NCBI RefSeq assembly: GCF_000226095.1
Contig: NC_016473.1
Span: 3,844,001-3,908,000 of the forward strand
DNA: 64,000 nt
Source of the DNA: Thermothelomyces thermophilus ATCC 42464
Taxonomy: Eukaryota > Ascomycota > Sordariomycetes > Sordariales > Chaetomiaceae
Reading direction: 5' to 3'
Shown piece by piece: positions 33,301 to 43,589 of this stretch. The notes beneath the pieces were generated by a model. That model was not told where the DNA came from. It did no database searches and worked only from the letters and a program-made list of their open reading frames with translations. A program made the position numbers and the translations under genes. The stretch's first letter is position 1. Each line of letters begins with the position of its first letter.

Positions 33301-36217
33301 GCACGGGAATGACACCGTCAACTAGAGCCTTCAGTTCCCTTCCATAAAGGTGCTCGTCGTCAGCAAATTCATCCAGCAGCTCATCGGCCCTGCTCTTGTT
33401 CGCTCTGCTCGGCCTCCGGTGGAGGCTGCGCGACGAATTAACGCTCTTCGACCGACTGGGGGGCACCGATTGACCGTTATCTGGCAGCGAAAGCACGGAC
33501 ACGAGATCCGAATGCTTCGTAAGACGTCTTTTAAGTCCCGGCTTCTGGCTCTTCTGTCTCGAGATATCCGTCGATTTCGTAAAGGCCGTAGTCTGTGTGA
33601 TGGTCGTTTTGGAGACATCGGAGTGCGCCTCCGAGCTGACGGTGCTGGATTCTGCTGACACGATTGTCGACAGCTCGTGGGCGCCATTTGTCGGCGGTCT
33701 CCTCCGCTGGGGTCCCTGGCTGGAGAGGTCTGACGAAATGGTCGAATCATATGCTGATGACGATGAGTAGTACGTTGAGGAGTATTCGGATGGGGGGCTC
33801 TTGCGGAAGTTGGTCGACTCATCCTTTCTAGCATCGTAATAGTCGCTCTCGGGGTCGTTGTCAGCTTCGTAGCTTGGGTATATCGTGGGCGGCAGTTTAT
33901 GGCCGCCAGACTCGCCCCGGAAAGCTTCCCTAAGCAGCTCTCGGAATGGCTTCTTGGCACCTGTCTCTGCTGGAGACGCCGCTTTCCTAGTTGCTCGCCT
34001 CCGTTTCAGCCCGGTCGAGGGAGTAGGGGGTGTCTTGGCTTTTTTCGGCGTTGAATCGCTCTCTTCTTGCTGCGCATCGGAGCTTGACTGCGAACTAGAG
34101 CTTCCAGCTGCGGCGGTGTCGGCTGTCTCCCTCGTCCCCCTCGTTTCCCTCGTTTCCCTCGTTTCCCGCGTCTCCCTCGTCTCCCTTGTCTCTCTTGTCT
34201 CTCTTGGACGGTTCTCAGAAGGCCGTTTTGATGGCGGAGATTCTGGACTATCCGGCTTTGGGTCTGTAGCTGGCGCTGGCGCTGGCGATGGCGCTGGCTT
34301 CGATGATCGAGATAATGGTTCCCGTGCCTCCGCCGGCGCTTTGCTTGCCGGTTCCTGAGAAGTTGGTGAAGTGGCGGCTGCTTCGACAAACGGGTCAACG
34401 GTGTCGTTCAACCACGACTCGATGCTCTGCGGCTTGTTGGTCACGACAGGCTTCGGAGGCTCAGCCATCTCTTGAATGATGTCCTTGGCGCCTGTTACGA
34501 CCTTCTTGAACACCTTGGGCACCGCCTTAAAGCTCGGGTTCCGTTGTGCCTTCGGCCTCTTGGTGCTGCTGTTCCGCGCATCGGCTCCCAGTGGTAGGTC
34601 TAGCACACTGAATGCAGAATATCCAAACGGAATCTCCGCAAGTGACTTGTTTCCCAGGACAGTTGGTGGAGCGATCTCAGACTCGTCATCAGAACCTACG
34701 TGCGGAGGTATTTGGTGCTCGGTAGTATCAGACTCCAGAGATCGACTTTCCGGAGGTTCGACGGTTCGGACGACGGGGTTGGGACTGTGACCGTGACTTT
34801 TGCGCTTGGAGTGCCGCTTCGAAACCTTCCTTTTGGTAGGAGTTTCAGGCGCCGTCTGAGCTCCCTTTTCAACCTCAATCACGTCGTGGGAATCTGGAGA
34901 TCGAGCTCGGCTTGGACTGGCGCTCCTAACGCTTCTCTCCGAGGGCGGCCTGGGTGACGAAGAACGGACAGGTGGCTCGTCGACGGGCGCCTGCACGTTT
35001 GACCGGTCCTTGGTACCATCATCTGGAAGGGGACTGTCGATAGGCCGGACTCGGATGCCGTCGTCTGGTATCTTGGTCTCAACGGGTTGCACCCGGATGC
35101 CATCATCGAGCGGCTCCTTTTCCGTCTTGCGTACCGGAGTCACCCGGATGCCGTCGTCCGTATCGGGCTTTGGCTTCCTCGGTTTTATCGGCTTTACCCG
35201 AATACCGTCGTCGGCGGGTGGCGGTTTCGGGGATGCCCTAGTTCCCGGATCTGAAGCGACTACGCTTGGGGCATCTTCTTCGACTGTTACTGTCGCACCA
35301 GATTTTCTATGGCGATAATGTTTCACCTTGGCTGGCGGGGGTTCAGGGACCTCAACCCTTTGCACCCAATCTCTGATCTTGCTCTGCACACTCGGGTTCT
35401 GTGCTGTTCGCTGCAAGAAGTCCTTGGGTAAGCCGGGCGCAGGAACCGCCTGGGGTTTCGTTCCCGTCGGTCCGTTTCGAGGCGGGCTCCGCCCTTTCTT
35501 TCCCTTCATCCAGTTGTCGTCACTCACGATCCTCTTCTTCGGCGCCGATCTGACTGCGGGCGGTTTGCTGGAAGTACCCCCACCCGCGGGTGGTTTCTCT
35601 TTCTCCGTCTCGTCGCCGTCTCCGCCATCCCGGTTCTCCTTGTCCTCGGATTGATCTGGTTTGGCCTTCTTCTTCTTTGGCTTCTGCCGCATCCTGATAC
35701 GCAGCCGGTCCTCCTCTGTCACGCTCTCGGGGGGGAGGTGGGCGGCGACCTCGGTTGGTTCGCTGGCCACGTCCTCGGCGTGCGGGACGCCGCCACCTTC
35801 CTGCATCATGGCTGCCGCGCTCGCCTTCTGCCATGCTTTGACCCGCTCCCTCACGCCCCCGGGCTGCTGAATCCTGCGCACGGCCGCCGCACGCATTTCC
35901 CGACGCAGCTCCTCCCGGACGTTAGCGGCATCTGCCGCCATGCTTTTGCGCCGCTGCTTGATGGCCTCGCGCTGGGCAGCCACCCGCGCTGGCGACTGAC
36001 GGCCGAGGAGGAAGTCGTTTAGTAGGCTCGGCTCGGGCTTCTTCTTGTGGGACGAGCCATTGCCGGGAGCCGCTGGCGCGCTCTTAGGGGTTGCAGCGGC
36101 CGGGGCCGACGCCCGTTTATTTGTCGGTGTCGTCGCATTGGCATGTTTGGCCGTCGCGGTGCGCCGTGGTGTTTGTGGGTTGGCTGGCCGTGTTTCGTCG
36201 TGGGTCGTTGGTGACAT
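30335..36217 (-). CDS. 1942-aa low-complexity protein with DH/PH-like regions
   Basis: Two exons, 36217-32912 and 32857-30335, joined across a 54-nt intron with a CTGAC branch site and AAG acceptor. The N-terminal 940 residues are basic and Ser/Pro-rich, with EPSLLNDFLLGRQSPARVAA and a following coiled-coil-prone basic helix near the start. A run of five spaced DDGIRV/DDGT repeats lies at about 335-410 and an Arg-Glu-Thr tripeptide run at about 670-695. From about 945 to 1160 a helical region (LYGRELKALVDGVIPVLL, RRVPLAEISELLAFMEQ, KRPLIRVKRMVKFLRAA) has the spacing of a Rho-GEF DH domain. A PH-like stretch ending in EEQIDYWLRVLG follows. Two further beta-rich regions at about 1515-1650 and 1805-1942 end in helices (NQAKDLYEAVHYSR; GQQAAWIMQLL), as PH folds do. 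The intron falls inside the DH-like helix and the joined protein is continuous there. A Rho-type exchange factor or a membrane-linked scaffold is my inference; no named orthologue is recognised. Confidence 0.82.
34115..34205. repeat. in-frame tandem coding Arg-Glu-Thr repeats
   Basis: Nine-base units (CTCGTTTCC-like on the plus strand) repeat about seven to eight times inside the large DH/PH-like gene and encode a tandem RET tripeptide on the minus strand. Units differ by single bases, so the array is not brand new. Confidence 0.85.
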
Positions 36218-38614
36218 GGTTCTGGAGGTCGACAGCAGGAGTGACTCGGTCAGTTACCTTCATTGCCCCCCCACCAAGCACTCCTACTCCCATGTAGTTT
36301 GTTAGCTGGTCTTGTTTTTCTTCTTTCTTTTTTTTTTCCTGTAGAGAGTGACAGGCCGTTGAAAACTGAAACTTTCTTATTGATTGACGGAGCATCCACC
36401 CATAGCGGTCTCCGAACCTGGTGCAACTGCCAATCGGGTGCTGCATGTCCTTGGAGTCGGGGCCGCCGTTTCGGGGGACAGTCAACAAACAATAACCAGG
36501 GTAACGGGGCTAACTCACCTAGGTGAAGCGCATGTGTAATTGCCGAACGATCTTCGCTTTTAGATCCGATCTGTCCACGACCACGCCCACGAGAGCAAAA
36601 GAGCTCTTTCTCAATTTTAACCACAGACACCGTGGTCTTGCAATTGAGCCGAGTCGGTGGTGGCGTTGCGCCGTGGGCAGAAAAAGGCGGAAAGGGCTCC
36701 CGCGACAGTCTGGCCAAAAGCTTGGAATGCGCCGGTTCTACAGAGGACTGTGCATGTATGACGACGGGTTACTGCAGCAAGTTCCGCTGAAAGCAGGCGC
36801 TCTAGGTTGTGCGACCACGGGCGACTCCGAAAGGTGCCCACGAGACGGAGAAGGTTAACCACGTCGTTGTACTGTAGTTATGCTTTGGAGACCATTTGCA
36901 GAGTTGGCGGACTAGATTCGAGACCCGCGCCGCATGGGCAATGTCGGAAAGCCTTGCATCCTTCGTCGAGAGACAGCGCCGCAGGAAGGTCCAGCTCCAG
37001 GCCTCTCTCAATGACGATAAGAAACATTGGCCGCAGACCCAGAAGGTAAGCTAGGTAACAAGTACTGTGTAAACAACTGAGGAATTGGCCCCACCACCAC
37101 ACCTTCCCACCCGCCGCTATCCGTACTCTGTGGTCACTTCCCTGTTCCCTGGTTCTCGGCCCCATTGAAGCTTCCAGCAAGGATCCCGGGCCAATCACCG
37201 CCGAGGGCCCAGTCCAGGCTCCTGCAGCCACTGCAGCCCGCTGGCCAGGTGCGGCAACCACCAAGCTGTCAGCTGCACAAGTCGAGCGACACGAGGGAAA
37301 GCTCTCGAGTTGCGCATCGGCGCAGCCACTTGATTTCTCTTGGCAACCCTCGGACTTCCCCTGCCGCCTCTGCGTTGTTGCAATTGCTCCCACCCAGAGT
37401 GATCATGCAGGCAGAAGAATGAGACATGTGCGGGACACGCTGGGAACTGATGTGCATTACGAAGGGTGCGGAATTTCCATGCATCGCACGAAGAGTATAA
37501 TCCGTAAGGTAAGGTATATAAAGTATGGTTAGCATGTACCCATGTATGTATATATACAGGTACATACAACAACTACGCCATAGTTTCCCGTCGAGTATAC
37601 TGCAAGTATGAACACGTCGAATGTGGGATCCGGCAATGTCAAATGTCTAAACAACATCTCTCACCGCAACTGAGCTGATCCCGGCAGCAAATCTAGCTGT
37701 CATCTCCACTGCTAGGTTCAGACGTTGGACAGCGTGGCCTTGACGTCGTTACCGCCGGTTTAAGAGTGGGGATTTCTCGGGAGCGGCACCGGGATGGATG
37801 GGATCCATGACTGCCGAACGGTCCCACTACGATCATGACCGGGGGGGTTGGAAACCTCACTTGTGCGCTATACACTAGAGTTAATTATACATCAGGTACG
37901 AAGGATGCGGAAGACTTTCCGTAGCGGATTGCAGACGAGAATAGCAGGGTGCGAGGGATACACCCCGAGAGACCTCGGAGCAAACTTAGACAGGTGGTCC
38001 TTTATCTTTACCTTTTTTGGTTATGTTTATTTTTTTTTATTCTTACTATTTTTTTCTCGATCCTCCGAGACACGGATCACTCGGGATACGGTATCAGCAC
38101 GGACAACCCGAGTAGATCAAGAACACGACGGCTTACACTCCGTACATAGATCCTGTGACTCCCTTGGAAACAGACATGCCTGTTACGGCTCGCCGAAGCA
38201 GCAAACAAAACAGAAGGTCTCGGGCCGTCCGGCCGTGCAGGGGACTCTGCCCTACGCAACAGTTGTAGTGTACGGGATAGAGACATGTATGTGGAAATCC
38301 GAAGTCAAGCACGGGAATGCTCCTGGAAGAACGTAAGCTTGACGATATTAGTCCTTATTACAGATGCTCCTCCGATTGTGTATATCAAACTTAGACAAAC
38401 TACCTTAGTACAGCTTGCAATTATGCAGTTGCCGAAACAAACAAGGACACCAACGCCATGCGATGTGTGTAACCCCACCCCCCTATAGAGGAAGAAGAAG
38501 AAAAACAAACAAGAATAAAAAAAGAACAAGGGGAAAAGAAGATAGCCAGCCAGTAAAGAACCACACAACCGCCAGCCCCCGGCCCCCCTTCAGTTAGAGA
38601 TGCAAGTGTCCCTT
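36218..38614. other. intergenic, no gene seen
   Basis: Promoter side of the DH/PH-like gene and 3' flank of the next gene. Contains TAATCCGTA at 37498-37506 inside a GTA/TA-rich tract (about 37495-37570), an ACTCCGTAC at 38137, and CGTACTCTGTGGTCAC at 37122, which recurs at 43876. No coding frame recognised. Confidence 0.4.
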
Positions 38615-39571
38615 CTAATACATGTTCCTGTAATCATCCGTAGCAGGCAGCACGAACCGAACCCTCTTCTTTGGCTTTCCAGCCGGAATGTCTAAGGCCC
38701 TCGCTTTCCCAGCCATTGTCGTCGACACGCCAGAACCGCTACCCGCCCCTCCGCGCTCCTCTTCCTCCTCCGCAAAACTGCCGCCGCCGCCGCCGCCGCC
38801 GCCCGCCTCGCCATGCATCCCCCCTTCCTCAGGCTCCTCCTCGATCGCCCACACGTCCGGGCTCGGCTCGCACCACGCGTGCGGCGAGACGCGGCCCGGC
38901 GTGGTCCTGGGCCGGCTGTTGGCCGCCCCGGAGCACGAAGAGTACGAGTTGGAGGAGGGGGAGGGGGAGGCAACCGCTCCCGCCCCGGCTGGTCTCGAGC
39001 CAGCCCGAGATGCGGAACGGCCCCTTCCTGTCGAGTAGAGGCTGGGAGGGGCCAGGCTATCCGGGCTGCTGCTGCCACCCCCGGCGACGTCTTGCCTTGG
39101 CTGGCTCTTGAACTTGTCTTTGAGGCGGCGAGGGAGGCTCAGCGAGTGGCCCCGCTTGGGCGGCGGCCACGAGTCCTCCATGTAGCCGTACTGCTCGTGT
39201 TCGTCCGGCGTCGCGGACAGGCTGTAGTCCAGGTCCGGAGTGGACGGGGACCTCGGCGGCGTTGGCGGTCGGGGAGGGGGCCGGCTCAGGCCGCCGAGGC
39301 TTGACGGACTAACGCTCCTAATAATAGGGGGCGGATGTTTGGCATCCTCGATCCCGGCGTCAAAGTCCATGTCCAAGTCCACATCGTCATCCCCCACATA
39401 GGAGGAAGGAGTAGGAGTGAGGAAGTAGATAAGGGGATCCTCGCCCATGCTGGCAAGACTAAGGCCCTCAATCTCCCCGTCGTCTCTCTCGATATTAGGT
39501 CGTAGGAGCATCTGCGAGGACATCCACAAGTCCCGCCGTGGGTGCTGCGCAGATGATCTGGAGCTGGGCAT
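38615..39571 (-). CDS. 318-aa disordered protein with KKRVRF C-terminus
   Basis: A single-exon frame from an ATG at 39571; the open frame runs 13 codons further upstream but without another ATG. The protein is mostly disordered. Short ordered-looking islands are DLWMSSQMLLRPNIERD and DPLIYFLTPTPSSYVGD near the start, LDYSLSATPDEHEQYGYMED and KRGHSLSLPRRLKDKFK in the middle, and WCEPSPDVWAIEEEPEE before a poly-Gly/Glu stretch. It ends in PKKRVRFVLPATDDYRNMY. KKRVRF fits the RVxF consensus for docking to protein phosphatase 1, and the Ser/Arg-flanked islands could be phosphosites. I recognise no named family. An upstream exon is possible. The coding call rests on a 957-nt frame with distinct conserved-looking islands and normal codon use. 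Confidence 0.75.
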   Translation of the reverse strand: MPSSRSSAQHPRRDLWMSSQMLLRPNIERDDGEIEGLSLASMGEDPLIYFLTPTPSSYVGDDDVDLDMDFDAGIEDAKHPPPIIRSVSPSSLGGLSRPPPRPPTPPRSPSTPDLDYSLSATPDEHEQYGYMEDSWPPPKRGHSLSLPRRLKDKFKSQPRQDVAGGGSSSPDSLAPPSLYSTGRGRSASRAGSRPAGAGAVASPSPSSNSYSSCSGAANSRPRTTPGRVSPHAWCEPSPDVWAIEEEPEEGGMHGEAGGGGGGGGSFAEEEEERGGAGSGSGVSTTMAGKARALDIPAGKPKKRVRFVLPATDDYRNMY

Positions 39572-42500
39572 CCTGTCGATTCTGTGCGTCTCGAAGAAAG
39601 GAAGTGCCAAGAAAGTGTGGGAAAGGACTATCGACCTGTTCGTTCTTCGCTTTCTCCTTCTGCGCTTTGGTTTCCCCTTGAGAAAGACAGGAATAATACA
39701 AAGCTTATTAGGGTATGGGCAGCTTCAGAGATAACCACAGGACAGGACCGTCGCCGGCCTTGCCGGCTCAGAACAGCCGTCTTCAGAAGCGAGCGTCGAG
39801 GACGACAAAGTTATTTGTATCCCTCCCTGTCGTGTAACATGACGAGAAAGAAAAGGGGAAATAGACGAGAGCAAGTGGCCGGCTGAGAAGGGACATGGCG
39901 CGCAGTTATGTAGTGAGAGTTGGAGGCGTTGCACATGCTGTTGCTGATGCGAGCTTCCCACCATCAGCTTTCGAGAATGGCTTGCGCGGTCACCTTCTCG
40001 GGCCATGTCACCGGTCAACCAAGATGACAAAGTCCGCGGCTTGGCGGGGCAATACAAGGCGCCCTCCCTCCATTTCGTCGGAGGTGTGTGTGTGGACCAA
40101 CCGTGATGCGACACACCCCCGCGGCCTAGGTGAGGACAATTCCAAGAACACGAACGGAATAAGGAGTCACGGGCAGTTAGATGGTGGGTTACCATGCTTT
40201 GAAACACTTGGAAAGTGCCGAGCAGTTTCTTGAAAAAAAAGAGAAAAAAAGAAAACTCCTCGGAAAGCACGGTAAGGCAATCACGACTCAAATGGAACTC
40301 GGGCTTGTGAATGCAATCCTCTGACTCGACGCGTGACAGGGTTGAGTAGGCTGAGCCGAGACCAAGCCAGGAGCGGAAACCACCTCTGACATCTGACTGT
40401 CCATCGCTCCTTTGGGAATGGCATGCAGTCGCCCAGGGAGCCGCGATCGGCTTGGGCCATCGTCTTGTCGACCAACCTCTTTCCGTGGAGCTGAACTGGA
40501 GCACAATTAGGCTAGAGTTGGAGGTTGGTTGGCGATCGTTGGCGATCGTTGGAAAGCCGGCCCATTCGATCTCGATCGAAACGAAGGACAGAGAGCTCAC
40601 GAAGTACCTGCTTGTGGCAGATGACCAGCTGCTTGGACATCCTCGGCCGTCGAATGAGAAAATGGTCGGATGAAGATGGTAGCATTTGGAGCGAGAGAAG
40701 ATCGATACCGAGATGGCACGAGGCTGCTGGTTGGCGATTCCGGGAGTGTCCGGATCGTAACATTCCGATCGCTCTGCCGGGCTCGAGAAGCAAGAGCGGC
40801 ATCATGCAGAGGCTACGCTGCAAGGCGACTCAACTCAACTGCCCGCAAGGCCGGGCAGCCCTGCGCGACCTAACAGTAACTAGTTGCCATCCCTGCTTGT
40901 GCTCTCGTTCCAGGCTTCAACATTCCCCGGTTCTTGGCGAGCGAGGCAATGCACGCTAGGGAACGGCGCTCGGCCAGTCATAACACTTTACACTGTGGTA
41001 CGATTGCGGGATCTCAAAACGAGAGGATAATGGACTGACTAGTTTTAGGTGTCGCCGTTCTTGGTCAGATGGGGGTTCATGTGAGCCCACCGGGTCACCA
41101 TCGATTTACCAAAAAAATAACAAGGTACGTGTACCCTGCCCCTCGGAACCGAGAAGACCCATAATTATGACGTTGTTGCCAAGCCTCCCCTCCCCACCCC
41201 ACGACAACACCCCGCTCGAAATCGATAACCTTTTGAACCGGGCTTGTGACACTGCGGATAAGCTGACCGAAGGACTGTCAGGCAATCTGCGTCGGTAATA
41301 CCGAGGAGGTAAGGCGATATGTGATGGAATCGATCTGTTGTTTGTGATTACTCAGTCATAACCCCGAAAGCGTCGAAACCTCCCCTTCTTTGAGCGTTGT
41401 CCGGGTACTTCTCGGTCTTGAGACAAATCGCGAGATGGCGGAGGGTTGAAGCGCGCTGCCCATTCCGTCCTGCTTAATGCAAGTTTCCCATCCATAACGT
41501 GCCGAGGTTGGCCTGTCCGGGTCGGTGAACCGGAGCAATGTCGAAGCAACCAAGGACTTTGAAAAACTCGGTGGTGGGAGTTGGTGCCCAAAAAAATGGA
41601 TCTGATGCGAACAGGGCCCACAATGAGGAACGGGTGACTGAGGATGTTAAGGGCCGACAGTGATGACAGAGGAGTCGTAGTCCCAACAGCGAAATGCTGC
41701 GATTCTAATGACAGCATCTTTATCGTGAATGGTGATCGCAACATTGCTCGCTTTGGATGGGGGACCTCCTGGGTTCCTTCCATCAGCAACACCCGAACCT
41801 ACAAGGCAGCAATCCGGAGACCGGGTAGGCGCCTCGATTCCTTAGTTCTCCATGAGCATAGTCAGTTGTTTCCATAGATTCCTATTGAAGAAAGTAGAGG
41901 GCTTTCCCTTTCCAAAAACCCCCGATCTCGCTCTTCGTCGGCAGGCGCTCCAGGGTCTTTTATCGAACCACGGGGAAGAGGCATGGGAATAACTACCGAC
42001 GGGATCTCTTCGTATGTCACTTAGGGGCGGTGTATGGTTGTACTGATCGGTTTCCATCGCAGTCGCACGTTTCCTAGTACGATGGGAGGAGCGTTTGCAG
42101 ATGACAGAGGAATTAGAACAGCTGCCTAGGCAACGAGCCAAAGAGACTGGTCGATATGGTGTGGTTTCACTCTCAAGTTGAAAGACTAGGATGTTCCCAA
42201 TACCTGAAGACCCGGTCTTCGAGGAGCAAAAAGTCCGAGACAATGCTGAACGCTGGGATAGAAGCCGTCACTAATGAGGTAACGTATCCGTTATTGTATA
42301 TACTGTACTACAGTATGTAGCTTGTAACTGTACCATGTATGCACATATACCTAGATAAGATGGATGCCTTACTTATGCGGTAAGAATGAGCAGGTGTATG
42401 GCAGCTGCGGGAGAGCTACTCGCAGTAGGCAGCAATTCCGTCATCGAAGCCCAGGCTGCTTGAGCTCGTAAGTGAACTGCCCTTCCCCTCAGTGGGCCCC

Positions 42501-42704
42501 TGCTTTTAAATGGTTCCTCTAGGCTGTCTTTGCCCTGGTAGGCAGCCTGCTCATCACTGGCATTTACGGCTGCCTGCCTGGCTCGATCACTAAACTTCCA
42601 CACCATTGCCGTGAAATTTAGGTGGCTCTTAATGAGCAGTTATCAACCACATATGCTGCCACCAACAGGCGCGTATCTAAGCCCCTACACTGCAGGCAGC
42701 AGTC
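39572..42704. other. divergent intergenic region, 3.1 kb
   Basis: Shared promoter space between the 318-aa gene (minus) and the EEP enzyme (plus). A minus frame of 291 codons at 39725-40600 matches no protein I know and lacks motif-like islands, so it is not called. A short direct duplication GGCGATCGTT occurs near 40531-40550, and a GTA/TA-rich tract lies at 42294-42355. Confidence 0.4.
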
Positions 42705-43589
42705 ATGATCATCGCACACCCTGCATCACTCCTTGTTCGCCTAATCACGTTCAACGTACGGTATGCCACTGAGCATCCCAGCCCAAACGAGGAACCGTGG
42801 TCAGTCCGTTGTCCGAGGCTCTGCGCACAGCTAAAGTTCATCGTTTCCGGGCACGACTCGGCATTCATCTGTCTCCAGGAAGTCCTACATTCTCAGCTTA
42901 CCGATATCCAGGCACGGCTGGGGTCTTCGTGGGGACATATCGGCCGAGGGCGGGAGGATGGCAACGAGGCAGGAGAGTACTCTCCCATCTTCTTCCGGGC
43001 AGATCACTGGGAGTGCGAGCGCAGCAGCACATACTGGCTTTCCCCAACCCCCGAAGTGCCCTCGAAAGGATGGGATGCTGCGTTGGAGCGGATCGTTACT
43101 ATGGGCTACTTCCGCCACAAAGCCACCGGGGCTGCTGTTGTGGTCATGAGCACACATCTTGATCATAGAGGAGAAGTTGCACGTGAAGAAAGCGCCCGTC
43201 TTCTCCTGGAATTCGCCAGAACCTGGCCCACGGAGCGTGCCCCCGGGGCTTCCCCGCCGGTGCTCCTCGGCGGCGACTTCAACAGCACCCCGACAGATCG
43301 TGCATACAAGGTGCTGACCGAACCGAGCTCGGGCATGAGAGATATTTCCGGCCTCGTGCCCGAGGAGGCAATGTATGGCAACCGGGAGATAACTTTCACC
43401 TCGTTCGGAGATGCAAACGAAGAGCCGAAACGGATAGATTTCCTTTTCGCGTCTGACGCCGGGAACCTTGGTTTCGTGACCTTCGCCATCCTTCCCAACA
43501 GGTTCGATGACGGAATTTACCTCTCAGATCACCGGCCTGTCGTTTCGGATATCCGGATTCCAGCCCAGGTGGCCGCCGCCTGCCAATGA
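42705..43589 (+). CDS. endonuclease/exonuclease/phosphatase-fold enzyme
   Basis: Intronless, 294 residues. Fold of DNase I, inositol-phosphate 5-phosphatases and sphingomyelinases; a divalent-metal phosphodiesterase or phosphatase. The motifs appear in order: RLITFNVRYA (metal-site Asn), FICLQEVLHSQL (metal-binding Glu), VMSTHLDHRG (His), LLGGDFNSTPTD (Asp/Asn pair), PKRIDFLFAS and LSDHRPVVSDI (catalytic Asp-His). All catalytic residues expected for the fold are present, so it should be active. There is no clear signal peptide, so a cytosolic or nuclear location is likely. Bacterial and fungal members of this small subgroup are usually annotated only by fold; the substrate is open. The ATG at 42705 gives a short leader before the first strand, as normal. 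Neighbours give no pathway clue. Confidence 0.93.
   Translation: MIIAHPASLLVRLITFNVRYATEHPSPNEEPWSVRCPRLCAQLKFIVSGHDSAFICLQEVLHSQLTDIQARLGSSWGHIGRGREDGNEAGEYSPIFFRADHWECERSSTYWLSPTPEVPSKGWDAALERIVTMGYFRHKATGAAVVVMSTHLDHRGEVAREESARLLLEFARTWPTERAPGASPPVLLGGDFNSTPTDRAYKVLTEPSSGMRDISGLVPEEAMYGNREITFTSFGDANEEPKRIDFLFASDAGNLGFVTFAILPNRFDDGIYLSDHRPVVSDIRIPAQVAAACQ

Noticed and set aside
39725-40600. 291-codon minus frame in front of the 318-aa gene
   Set aside because: Composition is random-looking and includes simple-sequence Phe runs from an A/T tract; more likely promoter or leader DNA.
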